Notes: a model not told the origin generated them from the letters alone. A stretch of DNA of 64,000 nucleotides from Pseudomonas sp. Irchel s3b2 (GCF_900187445.1 NZ_FYEB01000002.1:213511-277510), one strand, 5' to 3'. Shown: positions 10,858-20,699, counted from the first letter of the stretch. Numbers and translations are program-made.

Positions 10858-11643
10858 TCAGAGATCGGCCGGCAGCGGCTCTTTCAGCCAGGTTTGCGAA
10901 TTTTTTTCCAGCGCACCATCAGCCTTGGCCGTGGTGAGGATGTCGTTGACCTTGCCCAGCAGCGCCGGCTCGTTCTTATTCACGCCAACGTAAACCGGCG
11001 AATCCTTGAGTTTCACTTTCAGCGCCGGCACACGTTTCGGGTTTTTCTCGCTGATCGCCACCATCACCACGTTGCCGCTGGCAATCAGGTCGACCTGGCC
11101 TGCGAGGTAGGCGGCGATGGTCGAATTGTTGTCTTCGAAGCGTTTGATGGTCGCGCCTTCGGGGGCGACTTTGGTCAGTTCGATGTCTTCGATGGCGCCA
11201 CGGGTGACGCTGATGGTTTTGCCCTTGAGATCGTCCAGGCCCTTGATGGCGGCGTCTGGTGGGCCGAACACGGCGAGGTAGAAGGGTGCGTAAGCACGGG
11301 AGAAGTCGATGACTTTTTCGCGCTCAGGGTTCTTGCCGAGGCTGGAAATCACCAGGTCGACTTTGCCGGTGGTCAGGAACGGGATGCGGTTGGTGCTGTT
11401 GACCGGGGTCAGTTCGAGTTTGACCTTGAGTTGGTCGGCCAGCAGTTTGGCGGTGTCGATGTCCAGGCCCCGAGGTTTCATGTCCGGGCCGACCGAGCCG
11501 AACGGTGGGAAGTCCTGGGGCACGGCGACTTTGAGGGTGCCGCGCTTGACCACATCCTCCAGACCGTCGGCGTGGGCGGGTGCCTGGCTCAGCATCAGGC
11601 TGGCAAACAGGGCGGCGAGGAGGGCGCTGTAACGCATGGTCAT
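10858..11643 (-). CDS. amino acid ABC transporter substrate-binding protein
   Basis: A 261-residue periplasmic binding protein of the cluster 3 (amino acid) family. Residues 1-25 form a signal peptide with likely cleavage after AHA. The mature part opens with DGLEDVVKRGTLKVAVPQDF and includes GLDIDTAKLLADQL and VDLVISSLGKNPEREKVIDF, the family signature region. The start is placed at the ATG ending at 11643, with CCGGAG upstream; a longer frame reading to 12021 has no signal peptide at its beginning. First gene of the importer operon, divergent from a GntR/FCD regulator that may control it. Confidence 0.92.
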   Translation of the reverse strand: MTMRYSALLAALFASLMLSQAPAHADGLEDVVKRGTLKVAVPQDFPPFGSVGPDMKPRGLDIDTAKLLADQLKVKLELTPVNSTNRIPFLTTGKVDLVISSLGKNPEREKVIDFSRAYAPFYLAVFGPPDAAIKGLDDLKGKTISVTRGAIEDIELTKVAPEGATIKRFEDNNSTIAAYLAGQVDLIASGNVVMVAISEKNPKRVPALKVKLKDSPVYVGVNKNEPALLGKVNDILTTAKADGALEKNSQTWLKEPLPADL

Positions 11644-11901
11644 GGCAAATCTCCGGATCGGCGGGAAGTGATTTCTGCGGATCGACAGAGCACGGGCCAT
11701 GCCAAGATTAGGTTTTGGGGGGTGCAGGCCACGGTTTTGCTGGTGTCGTTCGGTCTTACTGGTCTGAACAGTTGAGTGGCATTTCGCACCCTGATGGCGC
11801 ACCCGTGAAAATTCCCGAACCCCCATGGGGCACGACTTGCCGGGCGTCGCGAATAGCTTTACAACTAGCCGCTCATTGGCCTGGCTCGACTGAAAAAAAC
11901 C

Positions 11902-12609
11902 ATGAACTCGATTTCCCGCGCCGTACCCGAAGTGGCGCTGCAAGCCATCCGCAAGCTGATCACCGAGCAAGGTTTCGGGGCGGGAGATGCCTTGCCCTCG
12001 CAACGGGACCTGGCGGTGCAATTGGGGGTCAGTCGGGCGTCGTTGCGTGAGGCGTTGTCGTCGCTGAGTGCACTGGGCGTGATCAGTATCCAGCCGGGCA
12101 AGGGCGTGTTCGTGCAGTCACCGGTCGATCTGCCTCGGGGCGATGCGGCGCCGGGCTGGCCGTTCGCGGCCCAGGCATCGCCGCTGGACATCTTCCAGTT
12201 GCGCTATGCGCTGGAAGGTTTTGCCGCCGGGCTGGCGGCCGTGACCCTGAGCACCGATGAGCTCGATGCGCTGGAGGACAATGTCGCCGCCATGCGCAAC
12301 GAACTGCGTGCCGCCGACTTCGATGCGGCGGCGCGACTGGATTTCGAATTTCACCGGCGCATCCTCCTGGCCAGCGGCAATCAGGCGATGCTGAGCATCC
12401 TTTCAGCCAGTGCCGATATCTTCCTGGAGAGCCAGAAGCTACCGTTCATCCGGGCCGAACGGGCCATGGAAACCTGGCAGGAACACCGTAAAATCCTCCG
12501 CGCGCTGGCTCGTCGGGCCTCCGGTGCCGCACAAAAGGCGATGCAGGAGCATGTGCGCAATGCCGCCCTGCGTACCGGAATCGCGTTCGTCGCTCCCGCC
12601 ACCTCATGA
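11902..12609 (+). CDS. GntR family regulator, FCD (FadR-like) subfamily
   Basis: A 235-residue regulator. The winged helix spans residues 1-75, with the recognition region LPSQRDLAVQLGVSRASLRE and the wing GVISIQPGKGVFVQ. The C-terminal FCD helical domain follows and carries the metal-binding type pattern (DFEFHRRILLASGN). FCD regulators usually sense carboxylates or amino acid derivatives. Divergence from the amino acid importer across 258 bp suggests local control, an inference only. Downstream trxA has its own promoter. Confidence 0.9.
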   Translation: MNSISRAVPEVALQAIRKLITEQGFGAGDALPSQRDLAVQLGVSRASLREALSSLSALGVISIQPGKGVFVQSPVDLPRGDAAPGWPFAAQASPLDIFQLRYALEGFAAGLAAVTLSTDELDALEDNVAAMRNELRAADFDAAARLDFEFHRRILLASGNQAMLSILSASADIFLESQKLPFIRAERAMETWQEHRKILRALARRASGAAQKAMQEHVRNAALRTGIAFVAPATS

Positions 12610-12664
12610 CTTGAGCTATACCCAAATTCATGGGCCACCATAGCGAGACTCAATCATCTGCGGC

Positions 12665-12693
12665 TTCCTGAACACGGGAAGGGCGGCTATGAT
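12665..12693 (+). promoter_or_regulatory. putative sigma-70 promoter of trxA
   Basis: TTCCTG (12665-12670) and TATGAT (12688-12693) are separated by 17 bp and lie about 40 bases before the trxA start. The -10 is good, the -35 weak. Confidence 0.4.
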
Positions 12694-12732
12694 GGGCCAC
12701 GTTTTTTTATTGCTTACAACCCGGAGACATCC

Positions 12733-13062
12733 ATGAGCAGCGATCTTATCAAGCACGTCACCGACGCTAACTTCGAAGAAGAAGTACTGAAGGCTGCTGG
12801 CCCTGTGCTTGTTGACTACTGGGCTGAATGGTGCGGCCCTTGCAAAATGATCGCCCCGGTTCTGGACGAGATCGCTGGCACCTACGCTGGCAAGCTGACC
12901 GTTGCCAAGCTGAACATCGACGAAAACCAGGAAACCCCGGCCAAGCACGGCGTACGTGGTATCCCGACGCTGATGCTGTTCAAGAACGGCAACGTCGAAG
13001 CCACCAAGGTTGGCGCGCTGTCGAAGTCGCAACTGGCTGCTTTCCTCGACGCCAACATCTAA
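12733..13062 (+). CDS. trxA: thioredoxin 1
   Basis: A 109-residue thioredoxin, standard length. The redox site is WCGPCK with C34 and C37, and the cis-proline loop is RGIPTLM. It reduces cytoplasmic disulfides and serves ribonucleotide reductase, PAPS reductase, methionine sulfoxide reductases and peroxiredoxins. Start ATG follows CCCGGAGAC. The gene ends in a strong hairpin terminator, and rho follows as in other Pseudomonas. Confidence 0.98.
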   Translation: MSSDLIKHVTDANFEEEVLKAAGPVLVDYWAEWCGPCKMIAPVLDEIAGTYAGKLTVAKLNIDENQETPAKHGVRGIPTLMLFKNGNVEATKVGALSKSQLAAFLDANI

Positions 13063-13083
13063 GCGTTGTTATAAAGCGTCATG

Positions 13084-13112
13084 AAAAGGCCCCGCATAAT
13101 GCGGGGCCTTTT
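13084..13112 (+). terminator. trxA terminator
   Basis: AAAAGGCCCCGC-ATAAT-GCGGGGCCTTTT, a perfect 12-bp stem ending in a T-run, 22 bases after the trxA stop. Confidence 0.93.
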
Positions 13113-13115
13113 CGT

Positions 13116-13309
13116 TATTGAGGGCTAGACGCTCCGAAACTCAGGTGGTACATTCGGCCCCGCACTGGTTTCTCCACTGCCCCCTGCTAGCCGTCGCCGA
13201 CGCACTCCTTTTCGAATAAGTACGCGATCCTGTCGCCTTCTCTGCGGCGCGGCCTCATTAAGCCAAAAGCTTAATTTCCCCCCTCCATAAATGATTACGT
13301 CATTCCTAT
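13116..13309 (+). promoter_or_regulatory. rho leader: pyrimidine-rich, no Shine-Dalgarno
   Basis: The 194 bases before rho are rich in C and T and contain many YC dinucleotides, for example around 13170-13210 and 13230-13250, as expected for a rut-type site. No purine-rich ribosome site precedes the rho ATG; the nearest such place reads TCATTCCTAT, and CCCCCCTCC lies 25 bases upstream. Rho autogenous attenuation in the leader is known from E. coli; its presence here is inference. Confidence 0.4.
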
Positions 13310-14569
13310 ATGAATCTGACTGAACTCAAGCAAAAGCCGATTACCGAACTGCTCGAATTGGCCGAACAGATGGGCATAGAAAATATGGCCCGTTCGCGCA
13401 AGCAGGACGTGATTTTCTCCCTGCTCAAAAAGCACGCTAAAAGCGGCGAGGAAATCTCCGGTGATGGCGTGCTGGAGATTCTCCAGGACGGCTTCGGCTT
13501 CCTGCGCTCCGCTGACGCTTCCTATCTCGCCGGCCCGGACGATATCTACGTCTCGCCGAGCCAGATCCGCCGCTTCAACTTGCGCACCGGTGACACCATC
13601 GTTGGCAAGATCCGCCCTCCAAAGGAAGGCGAGCGGTATTTCGCGCTGCTCAAGGTCGACACGATCAACTACGATCGTCCCGAGAACGCGAAAAACAAGA
13701 TTCTCTTCGAGAACCTGACCCCGCTGTTCCCGACCGTGCGCATGAAGATGGAAGCCGGCAACGGTTCCACCGAAGACTTGACCGGTCGTGTCATCGACCT
13801 GTGCGCCCCGATCGGCAAAGGCCAGCGCGGTCTGATCGTTGCACCGCCGAAAGCCGGTAAAACGATCATGCTGCAGAACATCGCGGCAAACATCGCTCGT
13901 AACAATCCTGAAGTTCATCTGATCGTATTGCTGATCGACGAGCGTCCGGAAGAAGTGACCGAAATGCAGCGCACCGTGCGCGGCGAAGTGGTTGCCTCGA
14001 CGTTCGACGAGCCGCCAACCCGCCACGTGCAGGTTGCCGAAATGGTGATCGAGAAGGCCAAACGCCTGGTCGAACACAAAAAGGACGTGGTGATCCTGCT
14101 CGACTCCATCACCCGTCTGGCGCGTGCCTACAACACCGTGATCCCGAGTTCTGGCAAGGTGCTGACCGGTGGTGTCGATGCCCACGCCCTGGAGAAACCG
14201 AAACGTTTCTTCGGCGCTGCACGGAACATCGAAGAAGGTGGCTCGCTGACCATCATCGCTACCGCGCTGGTTGAAACCGGCTCGAAGATGGACGAAGTGA
14301 TCTACGAGGAATTCAAAGGCACCGGCAACATGGAGCTGCCTCTGGACCGCAAAATCGCTGAAAAACGCGTGTTCCCCGCCATCAACATCAACCGCTCCGG
14401 TACTCGCCGCGAAGAGTTGCTGACGGCCGACGACGAACTGCAGCGTATGTGGATTCTGCGCAAACTGCTGCACCCGATGGACGAAGTCTCTGCCATCGAG
14501 TTCCTGGTCGACAAGCTGAAACAGACCAAGACCAACGATGAGTTCTTCCTGTCGATGAAGCGCAAGTAA
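13310..14569 (+). CDS. rho: transcription termination factor Rho
   Basis: A 419-residue Rho, the exact Pseudomonas length. An N-terminal helical domain (to about 47) precedes the cold-shock-like RNA-binding domain ([15 protein letters not shown]), and the RecA-type ATPase follows. The P-loop is APPKAGKT (178-185), so K181 and K184 match the E. coli numbering. [15 protein letters not shown] is the Walker B region and the Q-loop and R-loop segments ([19 protein letters not shown]) are present. It ends Rho-dependent transcripts. The ATG at 13310 gives the known N-terminus [10 protein letters not shown] although it has no evident Shine-Dalgarno. Confidence 0.98.
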   Translation: MNLTELKQKPITELLELAEQMGIENMARSRKQDVIFSLLKKHAKSGEEISGDGVLEILQDGFGFLRSADASYLAGPDDIYVSPSQIRRFNLRTGDTIVGKIRPPKEGERYFALLKVDTINYDRPENAKNKILFENLTPLFPTVRMKMEAGNGSTEDLTGRVIDLCAPIGKGQRGLIVAPPKAGKTIMLQNIAANIARNNPEVHLIVLLIDERPEEVTEMQRTVRGEVVASTFDEPPTRHVQVAEMVIEKAKRLVEHKKDVVILLDSITRLARAYNTVIPSSGKVLTGGVDAHALEKPKRFFGAARNIEEGGSLTIIATALVETGSKMDEVIYEEFKGTGNMELPLDRKIAEKRVFPAININRSGTRREELLTADDELQRMWILRKLLHPMDEVSAIEFLVDKLKQTKTNDEFFLSMKRK

Positions 14570-14587
14570 ATCGCAGGAAGTCAGCAG

Positions 14588-14610
14588 AAGCCGGGGAAAC
14601 CCGGCTTTTT
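14588..14610 (+). terminator. rho terminator
   Basis: AAGCCGGG-GAAA-CCCGGCTTTTT, an 8-bp stem with a GNRA-type loop and T-run. Confidence 0.88.
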
Positions 14611-14711
14611 GCTATCTGATTTTTGATGAACCGGCAGTTCGTGGTTCTGAATAGAGGGGTTCGGCGCTAAACTGCCTGCCCCGAACGCCACGGCCAACAC
14701 GAGGCTCACGC

Positions 14712-16178
14712 ATGCAGTATCGCGACTTGCGCGACTTTATCAGCGGCCTGGAAAAGCGCGGCGAACTCAAGCGCATCCAGGTTCCAGTGTCCCCAGTGCT
14801 CGAAATGACCGAGGTCTGCGATCGCACGTTGCGCGCCAAGGGCCCGGCGCTGCTTTTCGAAAACCCTACCGGTTATGACATTCCAGTACTCGGCAATCTG
14901 TTCGGCACCCCCGAGCGCGTGGCGCTGGGCATGGGCGCGGAAGCGGTCAGCGAGTTACGCGAAATCGGCAAGCTGTTGGCGTTCCTCAAGGAGCCCGAGC
15001 CGCCGAAGGGTCTGAAGGACGCCTGGTCCAAGCTGCCGATCTTCCGCAAGATCATTGCCATGGCGCCGAAAGTCGTCAAAGACGCGGTGTGCCAGGAAGT
15101 GGTCATCGAAGGCGACGATGTCGATCTGGCGATGTTGCCGGTACAGACCTGCTGGCCGGGCGACGTCGGCCCGCTGATCACCTGGGGCCTGACCGTCACC
15201 AAAGGCCCGAACAAGGATCGCCAGAACCTCGGCATCTACCGTCAGCAAGTAATCGGCCGCAACAAGGTGATCATGCGCTGGCTGAGCCACCGTGGCGGCG
15301 CGCTGGATTACCGTGAGTGGTGCGAGAAACACCCCGGCCAGCCGTTCCCGGTGTCTGTGGCACTGGGCGCTGACCCGGCAACTATTCTGGGCGCCGTGAC
15401 CCCGGTGCCGGACAGCCTCTCCGAATACGCTTTCGCCGGTCTATTGCGCGGCAATCGCACTGAACTGGTGAAGTGCCGCGGCAACGACCTTCAAGTGCCG
15501 GCCACCGCCGAGATCATCCTCGAAGGCGTGATCCATCCGGGTGAAATGGCCGACGAAGGTCCGTATGGCGACCACACCGGCTACTACAACGAAGTCGACA
15601 GCTTCCCGGTGTTCACCGTCGAGCGCATCACCCACCGAATCAAACCGATCTACCACAGCACCTACACGGGTCGTCCGCCGGATGAACCGGCGATTCTCGG
15701 TGTGGCGCTGAACGAAGTGTTCGTACCGATCCTGCAAAAGCAGTTTCCGGAGATCACCGACTTCTACCTGCCGCCCGAAGGCTGTTCGTACCGCATGGCC
15801 ATCGTGACCATGAAGAAGTCGTATCCTGGGCATGCCAAGCGGGTAATGCTCGGTGTCTGGTCGTTTTTGCGACAGTTCATGTACACCAAGTTCGTTATCG
15901 TCACTGACGACGATATCAACGCACGGGACTGGAACGACGTGATCTGGGCCATCACCACGCGCATGGACCCCAAGCGTGACACGGTGATGATCGACAACAC
16001 GCCGATCGACTACCTCGACTTCGCCTCGCCGGTCTCCGGCCTGGGTTCGAAGATGGGGCTCGATGCCACGCATAAATGGCCGGGCGAAACCACTCGCGAG
16101 TGGGGCCGGGTCATCGTCAAGGATGAAGCCGTTACCCAACGGATCGATGCCATCTGGAATCAGTTAGGAATAGATTGA
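14712..16178 (+). CDS. ubiD: UbiD, 4-hydroxy-3-polyprenylbenzoate decarboxylase
   Basis: A 488-residue UbiD, close to the E. coli length of 497. It decarboxylates 4-hydroxy-3-polyprenylbenzoate in ubiquinone synthesis with prenylated FMN made by UbiX (not in this window). It opens with [20 protein letters not shown] as in orthologues, and has [12 protein letters not shown] and a long conserved C-terminal part ([17 protein letters not shown]). ATG with an ACGAGG site upstream. The stop overlaps the start of the downstream reductase gene by one base (TGATG). Confidence 0.96.
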   Translation: MQYRDLRDFISGLEKRGELKRIQVPVSPVLEMTEVCDRTLRAKGPALLFENPTGYDIPVLGNLFGTPERVALGMGAEAVSELREIGKLLAFLKEPEPPKGLKDAWSKLPIFRKIIAMAPKVVKDAVCQEVVIEGDDVDLAMLPVQTCWPGDVGPLITWGLTVTKGPNKDRQNLGIYRQQVIGRNKVIMRWLSHRGGALDYREWCEKHPGQPFPVSVALGADPATILGAVTPVPDSLSEYAFAGLLRGNRTELVKCRGNDLQVPATAEIILEGVIHPGEMADEGPYGDHTGYYNEVDSFPVFTVERITHRIKPIYHSTYTGRPPDEPAILGVALNEVFVPILQKQFPEITDFYLPPEGCSYRMAIVTMKKSYPGHAKRVMLGVWSFLRQFMYTKFVIVTDDDINARDWNDVIWAITTRMDPKRDTVMIDNTPIDYLDFASPVSGLGSKMGLDATHKWPGETTREWGRVIVKDEAVTQRIDAIWNQLGID

Positions 16179-17146
16179 TGCGTGTAACTTTGCAGCCCTC
16201 CGGAGCAGTGCTAGAGATTCTGCCCGGCGAGCGGATTCTCGATGGCGCACGGCGCCTTGGCTATGAATGCCCGCAAAGCTGTCGCAACGGCAATTGCCAT
16301 GTGTGCGGCGCGTTGCTGGTGGAAGGGCGGGTCGAACAAGCCGGCGATGTGCGCGACCATGGCGAGTTCTACACTTGCATAGCAGAGCCGCTGGAAGACT
16401 GCATCGTGCTGTGGGATGGCGTGCTCGCGCTGGGAGAATTGCCGGTGCGCAGCGTGTCGTGTCAGGTCATTGAGTGCAGGGACGTCGGCGGCGATACCTG
16501 GCGTGTGCGTCTGCGTGCTCCGGCGGGCAAGCCGCCGCGCTATCACGCTGGTCAGTACCTGATGATCGAGCGGGAGAACGGCGAGAAATCCGCCTTCTCC
16601 CTGGCCTCGGCACCGCATTCCGGCCGCGATCTGGAAATTCATGTACTGGCGCGCGAAAGCAGTGCCCTGAGCCTGATCGAACAGCTTCAGCGCAACCCGA
16701 TGGTGCGCATCGAGATGCCATTCGGCGATACCCATCTGGCGGAACTGCCGGACGGTCCATTGGTACTGATTGCTGCCGGTACTGGCATGGGTCAGATCCA
16801 TAGCCTGATCGAACATTGCCGGGCCACGGGTTTCAAGCATCCGGTGCATCTGTATTGGGGTGTGCGTCGTCCTGAAGACTTTTATGACATTGAGCATTGG
16901 GATGAATGGTCGAAGCTGCCCAATCTGTACCTGCATAAAGTCGTCAGCGATCAATGTGGCTGGGGCGGGCGCTGCGGCATGTTGCATGAGGCGGTGTGTG
17001 AAGATTTCCCTGATCTGAAAGCCCTGCATGTCTACGCCAGCGGCTCTCCGGCCATGGTCTATGGCACGCTGGATGCGCTGGTCGAAGCGGGGATGGATGC
17101 CCATCAGATGCGTGCGGATGTATTCGCTTACGCGCCGCGATCTTGA
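16178..17146 (+). CDS. 2Fe-2S ferredoxin / FAD-dependent NAD(P)H reductase
   Basis: A 322-residue fusion of a plant-type 2Fe-2S ferredoxin domain (1-90) and a ferredoxin-NADP reductase module. Cluster ligands are C35, C40, C43 and C67 (ECPQSCRNGNCHVCG, then TCIAEP). The FAD site is seen in RYHAGQYLMIE and AFSLASAPH, and the nucleotide site in LVLIAAGTGMGQIHSL. In databases such proteins are often called CDP-6-deoxy-delta-3,4-glucoseen reductase, but no deoxysugar genes are present. Tight coupling to ubiD suggests electron delivery to ubiquinone synthesis or flavin reduction (Fre-like); this is inference. ATG at 16178 rather than the TTG before it. Confidence 0.88.
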   Translation: MRVTLQPSGAVLEILPGERILDGARRLGYECPQSCRNGNCHVCGALLVEGRVEQAGDVRDHGEFYTCIAEPLEDCIVLWDGVLALGELPVRSVSCQVIECRDVGGDTWRVRLRAPAGKPPRYHAGQYLMIERENGEKSAFSLASAPHSGRDLEIHVLARESSALSLIEQLQRNPMVRIEMPFGDTHLAELPDGPLVLIAAGTGMGQIHSLIEHCRATGFKHPVHLYWGVRRPEDFYDIEHWDEWSKLPNLYLHKVVSDQCGWGGRCGMLHEAVCEDFPDLKALHVYASGSPAMVYGTLDALVEAGMDAHQMRADVFAYAPRS

Positions 17147-17186
17147 TCCTCGATTTTAAATCGTTATAACTCCCCATATAGCCGAT

Positions 17187-17214
17187 CGGTATTTATAGAT
17201 TTATATAAATGCCG
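17187..17214. repeat. imperfect 11-bp inverted repeat in AT-rich gap
   Basis: CGGTATTTATA (17187-17197) and TATAAATGCCG (17204-17214) pair at 10 of 11 positions around a 6-base spacer. The 209-bp gap between the reductase and chaC-like genes is clearly more AT-rich than the genes on either side. No known operator is recognised. Confidence 0.35.
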
Positions 17215-17355
17215 GTAGGTTATATCTCATTCAGGCAATAAGTTTTGAGCGCCGTCATGGCATTTAAATTGCCTTAAAACATATGTGCCTTATTGTTACA
17301 GCGGTGCGTTCTATTAAGTAATTCTTTACCCGCGGGGAGCTGAACGCTATTCGCC

Positions 17356-18024
17356 ATGAGCGCCATTGACTCTGCTTTTTTGAATCTGGCTTACCCTCCG
17401 CGGCTCGATCTGGGGCCGCAGCTTACGCACGAACAATTACTCGGCTCAATGCAGGCGACCATGGCACGCCACAAGGGTGGGCCGGTCTGGTTGTTCGCTT
17501 ATGGTTCGCTGATCTGGCGTCCAGAATGCGCGGCGGTTGAGCGAGTGCGCGGTCGCGTGCATGGCTACCATCGCGGTTTATACCTGTGGTCCCACGAACA
17601 TCGCGGTACGCCGGAAGTGCCCGGGCTGGTGTTTGGCCTGGATCGCGGCGGCTCATGCAGCGGGTTCGCCTATCGTTTGCCCGAAGAACAACTCGACGCT
17701 TCGCTTTATGCACTCTGGCAGCGTGAAATGCCATTCCCGTCCTATCGCCCACACTGGCTCAACTGCCGTCTTGAAGACGGAAGTCAGGTTCAGGCATTGG
17801 GATTTGTATTGGAACGGCACCTGCCCAGCTATGCCGGCAACTTGCCGGATCATGTGCTGAGCCAGGTGTTCGAAAGCGCCTGCGGGCGTTACGGCACCAC
17901 TCGCGAGTATGTCGAGCAGACTGCGCACGCCCTGCGTAGCCACGCCATGCCAGACCGGAATCTGGAGGCGCGGCTCAAGCGCTGCAAATCAAAGGCCGAT
18001 CAAGCGATCGCTTCGCGGCTCTGA
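17356..18024 (+). CDS. chaC: ChaC-like gamma-glutamylcyclotransferase
   Basis: A 222-residue protein of the ChaC branch of gamma-glutamylcyclotransferases, which cleave glutathione to 5-oxoproline and Cys-Gly. The signature [14 protein letters not shown] (residues about 49-62) forms the substrate loop and [20 protein letters not shown] matches the family core; a glutamate in LWQREM is a candidate for the catalytic acid. Length fits ChaC (about 220-230). The last 25 bases overlap the convergent glpT gene. Confidence 0.87.
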   Translation: MSAIDSAFLNLAYPPRLDLGPQLTHEQLLGSMQATMARHKGGPVWLFAYGSLIWRPECAAVERVRGRVHGYHRGLYLWSHEHRGTPEVPGLVFGLDRGGSCSGFAYRLPEEQLDASLYALWQREMPFPSYRPHWLNCRLEDGSQVQALGFVLERHLPSYAGNLPDHVLSQVFESACGRYGTTREYVEQTAHALRSHAMPDRNLEARLKRCKSKADQAIASRL

Positions 18025-19349
18025 CTGGCGACTTGCTTGTGCCACAGCGTTGGCGCAAGGAAGGCCATCGCCAGCAGGCATGCACCGATCAGCAAGACGA
18101 AACCGCCGTCCCAGCCGAAGTGGTCCACTGTGTAGCCCATTGCTGCACTGGCCGCGACCGAACCACCCAGATAACCGAACAGACCCGTGAAACCTGCTGC
18201 AGTGCCGGCGGCTTTCTTCGGCGCCAGTTCCAGTGCTTGCAGGCCGATCAGCATTACCGGGCCGTAGATCAGGAAGCCGATGGAGACCAGCGCGATCATG
18301 TCGACAGTCGGGTTACCGGCCGGGTTGAGCCAGTAAACCAGCGTTGCCACGGTCACCAGCGCCATGAACACCATGCCCGTCAGGCCGCGATTGCCACGGA
18401 AGATCTTGTCCGACATCCAGCCACACAGCAGCGTGCCCGGGATCCCCGCCCACTCGTAGAAGAAATAGGCCCACGAAGTTTTATCCACAGTGAAGCCTTT
18501 GGCTTCCTTGAGGTAGGTCGGTGCCCAGTCCAGCACGCCATAACGCAGCAGATAGACGAAGACGTTGGCCATGGCGATGTACCAGAGCATCTTGTTGCGC
18601 AGCACGTACTTGACGAAGATTTCCTTGGCGCTGAATTCCTCTTCGTGGCTGGCGTCGTAGCCTTCCGGGTAGTCGTTCTTGTACTTCTCGATCGGCGGCA
18701 AGCCCACCGATTGCGGGGTGTCGCGCATGGTCATGAAGGCAAATACCGCCACCGCCAGAGCCACCGCCGCCGGTACGTAGAACGCGGCGTGCCAGTCGTT
18801 GAACAGCCCCATGCCGAGCAGGAACAGCGGGCCAATCAGACCGCCGCCGACGTTGTGCGCCACGTTCCACACGGACACCACGCCGCCGCGTTCTTTCTGT
18901 GACCACCAGTGCACCATGGTCCGGCCACTCGGCGGCCAACCCATGCCCTGGGCCCAGCCATTGATGAACAGCAGGATGAACATCATGGTCACGCTGGACG
19001 TTGCCCACGGCGCGAAACCGAAAATGAACATCACACCGGCCGACACCAACAGGCCAAACGGCAGGAAGTAGCGCGGGTTGGAGCGGTCGGACACCAGGCC
19101 CATGAGGAACTTCGACAGACCATAGGAAATCGCGATCGCCGACATCGCCAGACCCAGTTGACCACGGGTGTAACCCTCGTCAATCAGGTATGGCATGGCC
19201 AGGGAGAAGTTCTTGCGCAGCAGGTAGTAACCCGCATACCCGATGAAAATCCCGGCGAAGATCTGCCAGCGAAGGCGTCGATAGGTACTGTCTATTTTTT
19301 CTTCAGGCAATGGAGCCTGATGTGCGGCAGGACGAAAGAAAGCAAACAT
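18000..19349 (-). CDS. glpT: glycerol-3-phosphate transporter GlpT
   Basis: A 449-residue MFS antiporter of the organophosphate:phosphate family exchanging glycerol-3-phosphate for phosphate. Twelve hydrophobic helices can be traced. Family landmarks are [19 protein letters not shown] in helix 1, with the arginine of LLRKN as substrate ligand, [20 protein letters not shown], and [12 protein letters not shown] in helix 7. Length equals E. coli GlpT (452). GlpT is also the entry route for fosfomycin in Pseudomonas. The start has GAGCTCTTGA just upstream. A GlpR-like palindrome lies about 110 bp before the start. Confidence 0.94.
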   Translation of the reverse strand: MFAFFRPAAHQAPLPEEKIDSTYRRLRWQIFAGIFIGYAGYYLLRKNFSLAMPYLIDEGYTRGQLGLAMSAIAISYGLSKFLMGLVSDRSNPRYFLPFGLLVSAGVMFIFGFAPWATSSVTMMFILLFINGWAQGMGWPPSGRTMVHWWSQKERGGVVSVWNVAHNVGGGLIGPLFLLGMGLFNDWHAAFYVPAAVALAVAVFAFMTMRDTPQSVGLPPIEKYKNDYPEGYDASHEEEFSAKEIFVKYVLRNKMLWYIAMANVFVYLLRYGVLDWAPTYLKEAKGFTVDKTSWAYFFYEWAGIPGTLLCGWMSDKIFRGNRGLTGMVFMALVTVATLVYWLNPAGNPTVDMIALVSIGFLIYGPVMLIGLQALELAPKKAAGTAAGFTGLFGYLGGSVAASAAMGYTVDHFGWDGGFVLLIGACLLAMAFLAPTLWHKQVASQSREAIA

Positions 19350-19457
19350 TCAAGAGCTCCAGATTTCTTGTTTTGACTGCGGATGCGAATGTTACAGTTT
19401 CGTTACCGAAAATAGCACCGGTTCGCATCGGCCAAAAAGCGGAAATGTTGGAGATTG

Positions 19458-19477
19458 CATGTTCTTTTATGAACATG
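19458..19477. promoter_or_regulatory. candidate GlpR operator upstream of glpT
   Basis: CATGTTC-TTTTAT-GAACATG is a perfect 20-bp inverted repeat. Its ATGTTC/GAACAT halves and spacing resemble the E. coli GlpR operator consensus as I know it. It is the only strong palindrome between the quinone oxidoreductase gene and glpT, apart from the hairpin at 19522. Confidence 0.5.
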
Positions 19478-19521
19478 TCGCTCAGATATAAATACAGGGC
19501 GTTGTGGGGATGGCGGGAACT

Positions 19522-19541
19522 GGGTCGCAGGGCTGCGACCC
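19522..19541 (-). terminator. GC-rich hairpin downstream of quinone oxidoreductase gene
   Basis: GGGTCGCA-GGGC-TGCGACCC is a perfect 8-bp stem 30 bases beyond the stop of the minus-strand oxidoreductase gene. No T-run follows on that strand, so termination would be weak or Rho-assisted. Confidence 0.35.
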
Positions 19542-19570
19542 GGTATAGGTAAAACAGCTCAGGTAAACAA

Positions 19571-20548
19571 TCAGCGAACCTGAACCACCACTTTCCCGAC
19601 CGCCTTGCGCTGGCCAAGATCATTGATGGCCTGCGCCGCATCGCTCAGCGGATACACCTGCGACACCAGCGGCTTCAACTTGCCCTCGGAAAACCAGCCA
19701 AACAGTTGCTGGAAGTTCGCCGCGTTGTCCTGTGGCTGGCGTTGGGCGAAGGAGCCCCAGAACACGCCGATTACTGCCGCACCTTTGAGCAGTGCCAGGT
19801 TCACTGGCAGCTCAGGGATTCGTCCGCTGGCGAAACCGACCACCAAAAGCCGGCCGTTCCAGGCGATGGCGCGGATCGCCTGGTCGAACAGGTCGCCGCC
19901 CACCGGGTCGTAGATCACGTCAGCGCCTTGGCCGTCGGTCAGGCGTTTGATCTCGTCCTTGAGGCTGGTTTCGCTGTAGTTGATCAAATCATCGGCGCCG
20001 GCGGCCTTGGCCACCGCGAGTTTTTCCGCGCTGCTGGCGGCGGCTATAACGCGAGCGCCCATGGCTTTACCGATTTCCACCGCGGCGAGGCCCACACCGC
20101 CGGAAGCGCCGAGCACCAGCAAGGTTTCGCCGGGTTGCAAGTTGCCCCGTTGCTTGAGGGCGTGCATCGAAGTGCCGTAGGTCATGCTGAATGCGGCAGC
20201 GGTGTTGAAGTCCATCGATGACGGGATCGGCAGCACGTTGTAGCCCGGCACCGCAACTTGCTCGGCAAAGCTGCCCCAGCCAGTCAGGGCCATGACCCGG
20301 TCACCGACCTTGAGGTGGCTGACCTTCTCGCCCACCGCGCTGACCACCCCGGCCGCTTCGCCACCCGGAGAAAACGGGAAGGGCGGTTTGAACTGGTATT
20401 TGCCCTCGATGATCAGCGTGTCCGGGAAATTCACCCCGGCGGCGTGCACGTCCAGCAGGATTTCGTTCTTCTTTGCGACAGGACTGGCGACGTCTTCCAG
20501 CACCAGCGATTCGGCAGGGCCGAAGGCTTTGCACAGCACGGCTTTCAT
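19571..20548 (-). CDS. NADPH:quinone oxidoreductase, zinc-free MDR family
   Basis: A 325-residue medium-chain dehydrogenase/reductase of the quinone oxidoreductase type. It has the N-terminal GroES-like part (AGVNFPDTLIIEGKYQF, GGEAAGVVSAVGEKV) and the Rossmann motif LVLGASGGVGLAAVEIG followed by ARVIAAASS. The zinc-binding residues of alcohol dehydrogenases are absent. Likely reaction is NADPH-dependent reduction of quinones or enoyl compounds; the physiological substrate is unknown. Monocistronic, divergent from the FliL-like gene. Confidence 0.9.
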   Translation of the reverse strand: MKAVLCKAFGPAESLVLEDVASPVAKKNEILLDVHAAGVNFPDTLIIEGKYQFKPPFPFSPGGEAAGVVSAVGEKVSHLKVGDRVMALTGWGSFAEQVAVPGYNVLPIPSSMDFNTAAAFSMTYGTSMHALKQRGNLQPGETLLVLGASGGVGLAAVEIGKAMGARVIAAASSAEKLAVAKAAGADDLINYSETSLKDEIKRLTDGQGADVIYDPVGGDLFDQAIRAIAWNGRLLVVGFASGRIPELPVNLALLKGAAVIGVFWGSFAQRQPQDNAANFQQLFGWFSEGKLKPLVSQVYPLSDAAQAINDLGQRKAVGKVVVQVR

Positions 20549-20699
20549 CAGGGCTATTCCTTTGGGAGTGATGGCCGATAAGTGTAGGTGTGTGAGTCAT
20601 TGGGTCAACGAGCATGCCCGACCCTGATAGTCAGCCATAAGCTTGTGCTTGAGCGGCGGGTCGTTATGCCAGGCCGCAAAACCGGATAAGGAGCGAATT

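Noticed and set aside
11758..11772. GntR operator in the importer-regulator gap
   Set aside because: ACTGGTCTGAACAGT has only short inverted ends and could be chance in 258 bp.
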